From: an uncultured Desulfuromonadales bacterium
GTDB lineage: Bacteria > Desulfobacterota > Desulfuromonadia > Desulfuromonadales > Geopsychrobacteraceae
Assembly: GCA_945787335.1 (NCBI GenBank)
Contig: CALZHR010000247.1
Location: forward strand, 1 to 32,518
Reading direction: 5' to 3'
DNA: 32,518 bases
Shown here: in pieces, positions 31,491 through 32,518 of the stretch
Numbering within the stretch: the first letter of the stretch is position 1
How the letters are laid out: each line of letters opens with the position of its first letter
Position numbers and translations under genes: made by a program
The notes under the pieces: generated by a model
The model's input: only the letters and a program-made list of their open reading frames with translations
The model's database searches: none
What the model was told of the DNA's origin: nothing

Positions 31491-32259
31491 GATGATGACA
31501 ACCTACCAGCAGGTGTTTTCCCGTCCCGAGTCATTAAAGGACGTCGCGACCCATTTCTGCCCCGGCTGCCACCATGGCACCTTCCACCGCCTCTGTGCCG
31601 AGGCGCTGGATAAACTGCAGCTGCAAAAAGAGACCATCGGCGTCGCCTCGGTCGGTTGCAGCGTCTTCTTGTACGGCTATTTCGACATCGACGTGGTCGA
31701 GGCGCCTCACGGCCGCGCCCCGGCGGTGGCCACCGGCGTCAAGCGTGCCCGCCGTGACAAGGTGGTCTTCACCTACCAGGGGGACGGCGACCTGGCGGCG
31801 ATCGGCACCAGCGAAATCATCCATGCCGCCAACCGCGGCGAGCCGTTCACAGTCATTTTCGTCAACAACACCACTTATGGGATGACCGGCGGGCAGATGG
31901 CGCCGACCACCCTGCCGCAGCAGCAGACCTCGACCTCGCCTTACGGCCGCGACCTGCAGCGCGACGGCTACCCGATCAGGATGGCCGAGCTGATCGCCGG
32001 GCTCGACGGCTCTGCTTACGTCGCGCGGGTGGCGGTCGATACGCCGAAAAACCTGATCCAGGCCGGCAAGGCGATCCAGAAAGCCTTTGAATACCAGGTC
32101 AAGCAGCAGGGCTTTGCCTTTATCGAGGCGCTGGCCGCCTGCCCGACCAACTGGGGCATGCAGCCGCTCGAAGCAAACGCCCGGGTCGGCAGCGAGATGA
32201 TCCCCTATTTCCCCCTGGGCACCTTCAAGGATCGCTTCGCCGAGCAAGGAGCGCACTGA
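31483..32259 (+). CDS. 2-oxoacid:ferredoxin oxidoreductase beta subunit (thiamine diphosphate binding)
   Basis: A 258-residue subunit that binds thiamine diphosphate and an iron-sulfur cluster. HFCPGCHHGTFHRL at the N-terminus and GCSVFLYGYFDID supply cluster and cofactor contacts. The thiamine motif is GDGDLAAIGTSE...NNTTYGMTGGQMAPTT. The ATG at 31483 overlaps the alpha gene by 8 bases; ATGs at 31492 and 31495 are alternatives, and none has a strong ribosome binding site. The stop codon overlaps the gamma start by one base. Confidence 0.92.
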   Translation: MSEMMTTYQQVFSRPESLKDVATHFCPGCHHGTFHRLCAEALDKLQLQKETIGVASVGCSVFLYGYFDIDVVEAPHGRAPAVATGVKRARRDKVVFTYQGDGDLAAIGTSEIIHAANRGEPFTVIFVNNTTYGMTGGQMAPTTLPQQQTSTSPYGRDLQRDGYPIRMAELIAGLDGSAYVARVAVDTPKNLIQAGKAIQKAFEYQVKQQGFAFIEALAACPTNWGMQPLEANARVGSEMIPYFPLGTFKDRFAEQGAH

Positions 32260-32518
32260 TGACGTATGACGTGTTCATGTCCGGTTTCGGCGGTCAGGGG
32301 GTTCTCCTGGCGGGCAACCTGCTGGCATTTGCGGCGATTCAGGCGGGCAAAGAAGCCTGCTTCTTTCCGACCTACGGGGTGGAAAAACGGGGCGGGGCAG
32401 CCAACTGTTCGGTGATTATTGCCGATGACGAGGTCGGTTCGCCGGTGGTCGGCCAGCCGAGCGCCCTGCTGGCCCTGAACCAGCTGGCGGCGAAGAAATA
32501 CTATTCGCAGGTCAAGCC
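32259..32518 (+). CDS. 2-oxoacid:ferredoxin oxidoreductase gamma subunit, N-terminal part (cut by window end)
   Basis: The frame starts at ATG 32259, sharing the TGATG junction with the beta gene, with AAGGAG about 7 bases upstream. It stays open to the window end, giving 86 residues of a subunit usually about 180 long. MTYDVFMSGFGGQGVLLAGNLL is the typical gamma N-terminus with its glycine-rich loop, and PTYGVEKRGGAANCSVIIAD continues the family pattern. It completes the delta-alpha-beta-gamma set. Confidence 0.93.
   Translation, partial: MTYDVFMSGFGGQGVLLAGNLLAFAAIQAGKEACFFPTYGVEKRGGAANCSVIIADDEVGSPVVGQPSALLALNQLAAKKYYSQVK

Overview
The window is GC-rich, densely packed chromosomal DNA, almost all on the + strand, and reads as housekeeping sequence of an anaerobic bacterium in the Desulfuromonadota (Geobacter / Desulfuromonas / Pelobacter relatives). 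The evidence is the gene content: lysine made by the DapL aminotransferase route, HslVU, a ferredoxin-dependent 2-oxoacid oxidoreductase with a separate ferredoxin subunit, and type IV pilus PilT between recA and recX. The order recA-pilT-...-alaS and argB-D-F-G-H-lipoprotein-dapA-dapB-dapL also matches what I remember of Geobacter. The lineage is inference, because no 16S rRNA or other taxonomic marker is present.

Layout. 1-1881: the end of larB and all of larC (nickel-pincer cofactor synthesis), split by a 260-bp palindrome-rich intergenic repeat. 1874-5701: a tightly packed run of pgpA, cinA, a soluble GAF histidine kinase and thpR. 5758-8443: recA, a pilT paralogue and recX. 8583-11225: alaS with its own terminator. 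11383-12516: a receiver-histidine kinase protein. 12635-14490: hslV-hslU. 14536-20897: argB, argD, argF, a zinc-ribbon/RDD membrane protein, argG and argH, which cover arginine synthesis from N-acetylglutamate phosphorylation and ornithine to arginine; argC, argJ and argA are not here. 20988-25163: an LptM-like/FN3 lipoprotein, dapA, dapB, an entericidin-like peptide gene and dapL, which together turn aspartate semialdehyde into LL-diaminopimelate. 25262-26764 (minus strand): a solitary TIR-domain protein. 26992-28302: a shortened CNNM-type transporter and a small DUF1232-like protein. 28311-29825 (minus strand): a cytoplasmic GH13 alpha-amylase family enzyme. 30177 to the end: delta-alpha-beta-gamma subunits of a VorB-type 2-oxoacid:ferredoxin oxidoreductase, with gamma cut by the window edge.

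The one clear accessory gene is the TIR protein. It lies on the opposite strand, has visibly lower GC in places, and carries an N-terminal TIR domain with the WCxxE catalytic glutamate followed by a PAS-like region and a C-terminal region I do not recognise. It is the best candidate for an undescribed immune or signalling effector. Other points of interest are two copies of a short palindromic repeat with a compensatory base change, the hairpin-rich leader of dapA, the HK-for-HE substitution in a histidine kinase, and the lipoprotein that joins an LptM-like N-terminus to two FN3-like repeats. I saw no rRNA, tRNA, CRISPR array, insertion sequence or prophage gene.
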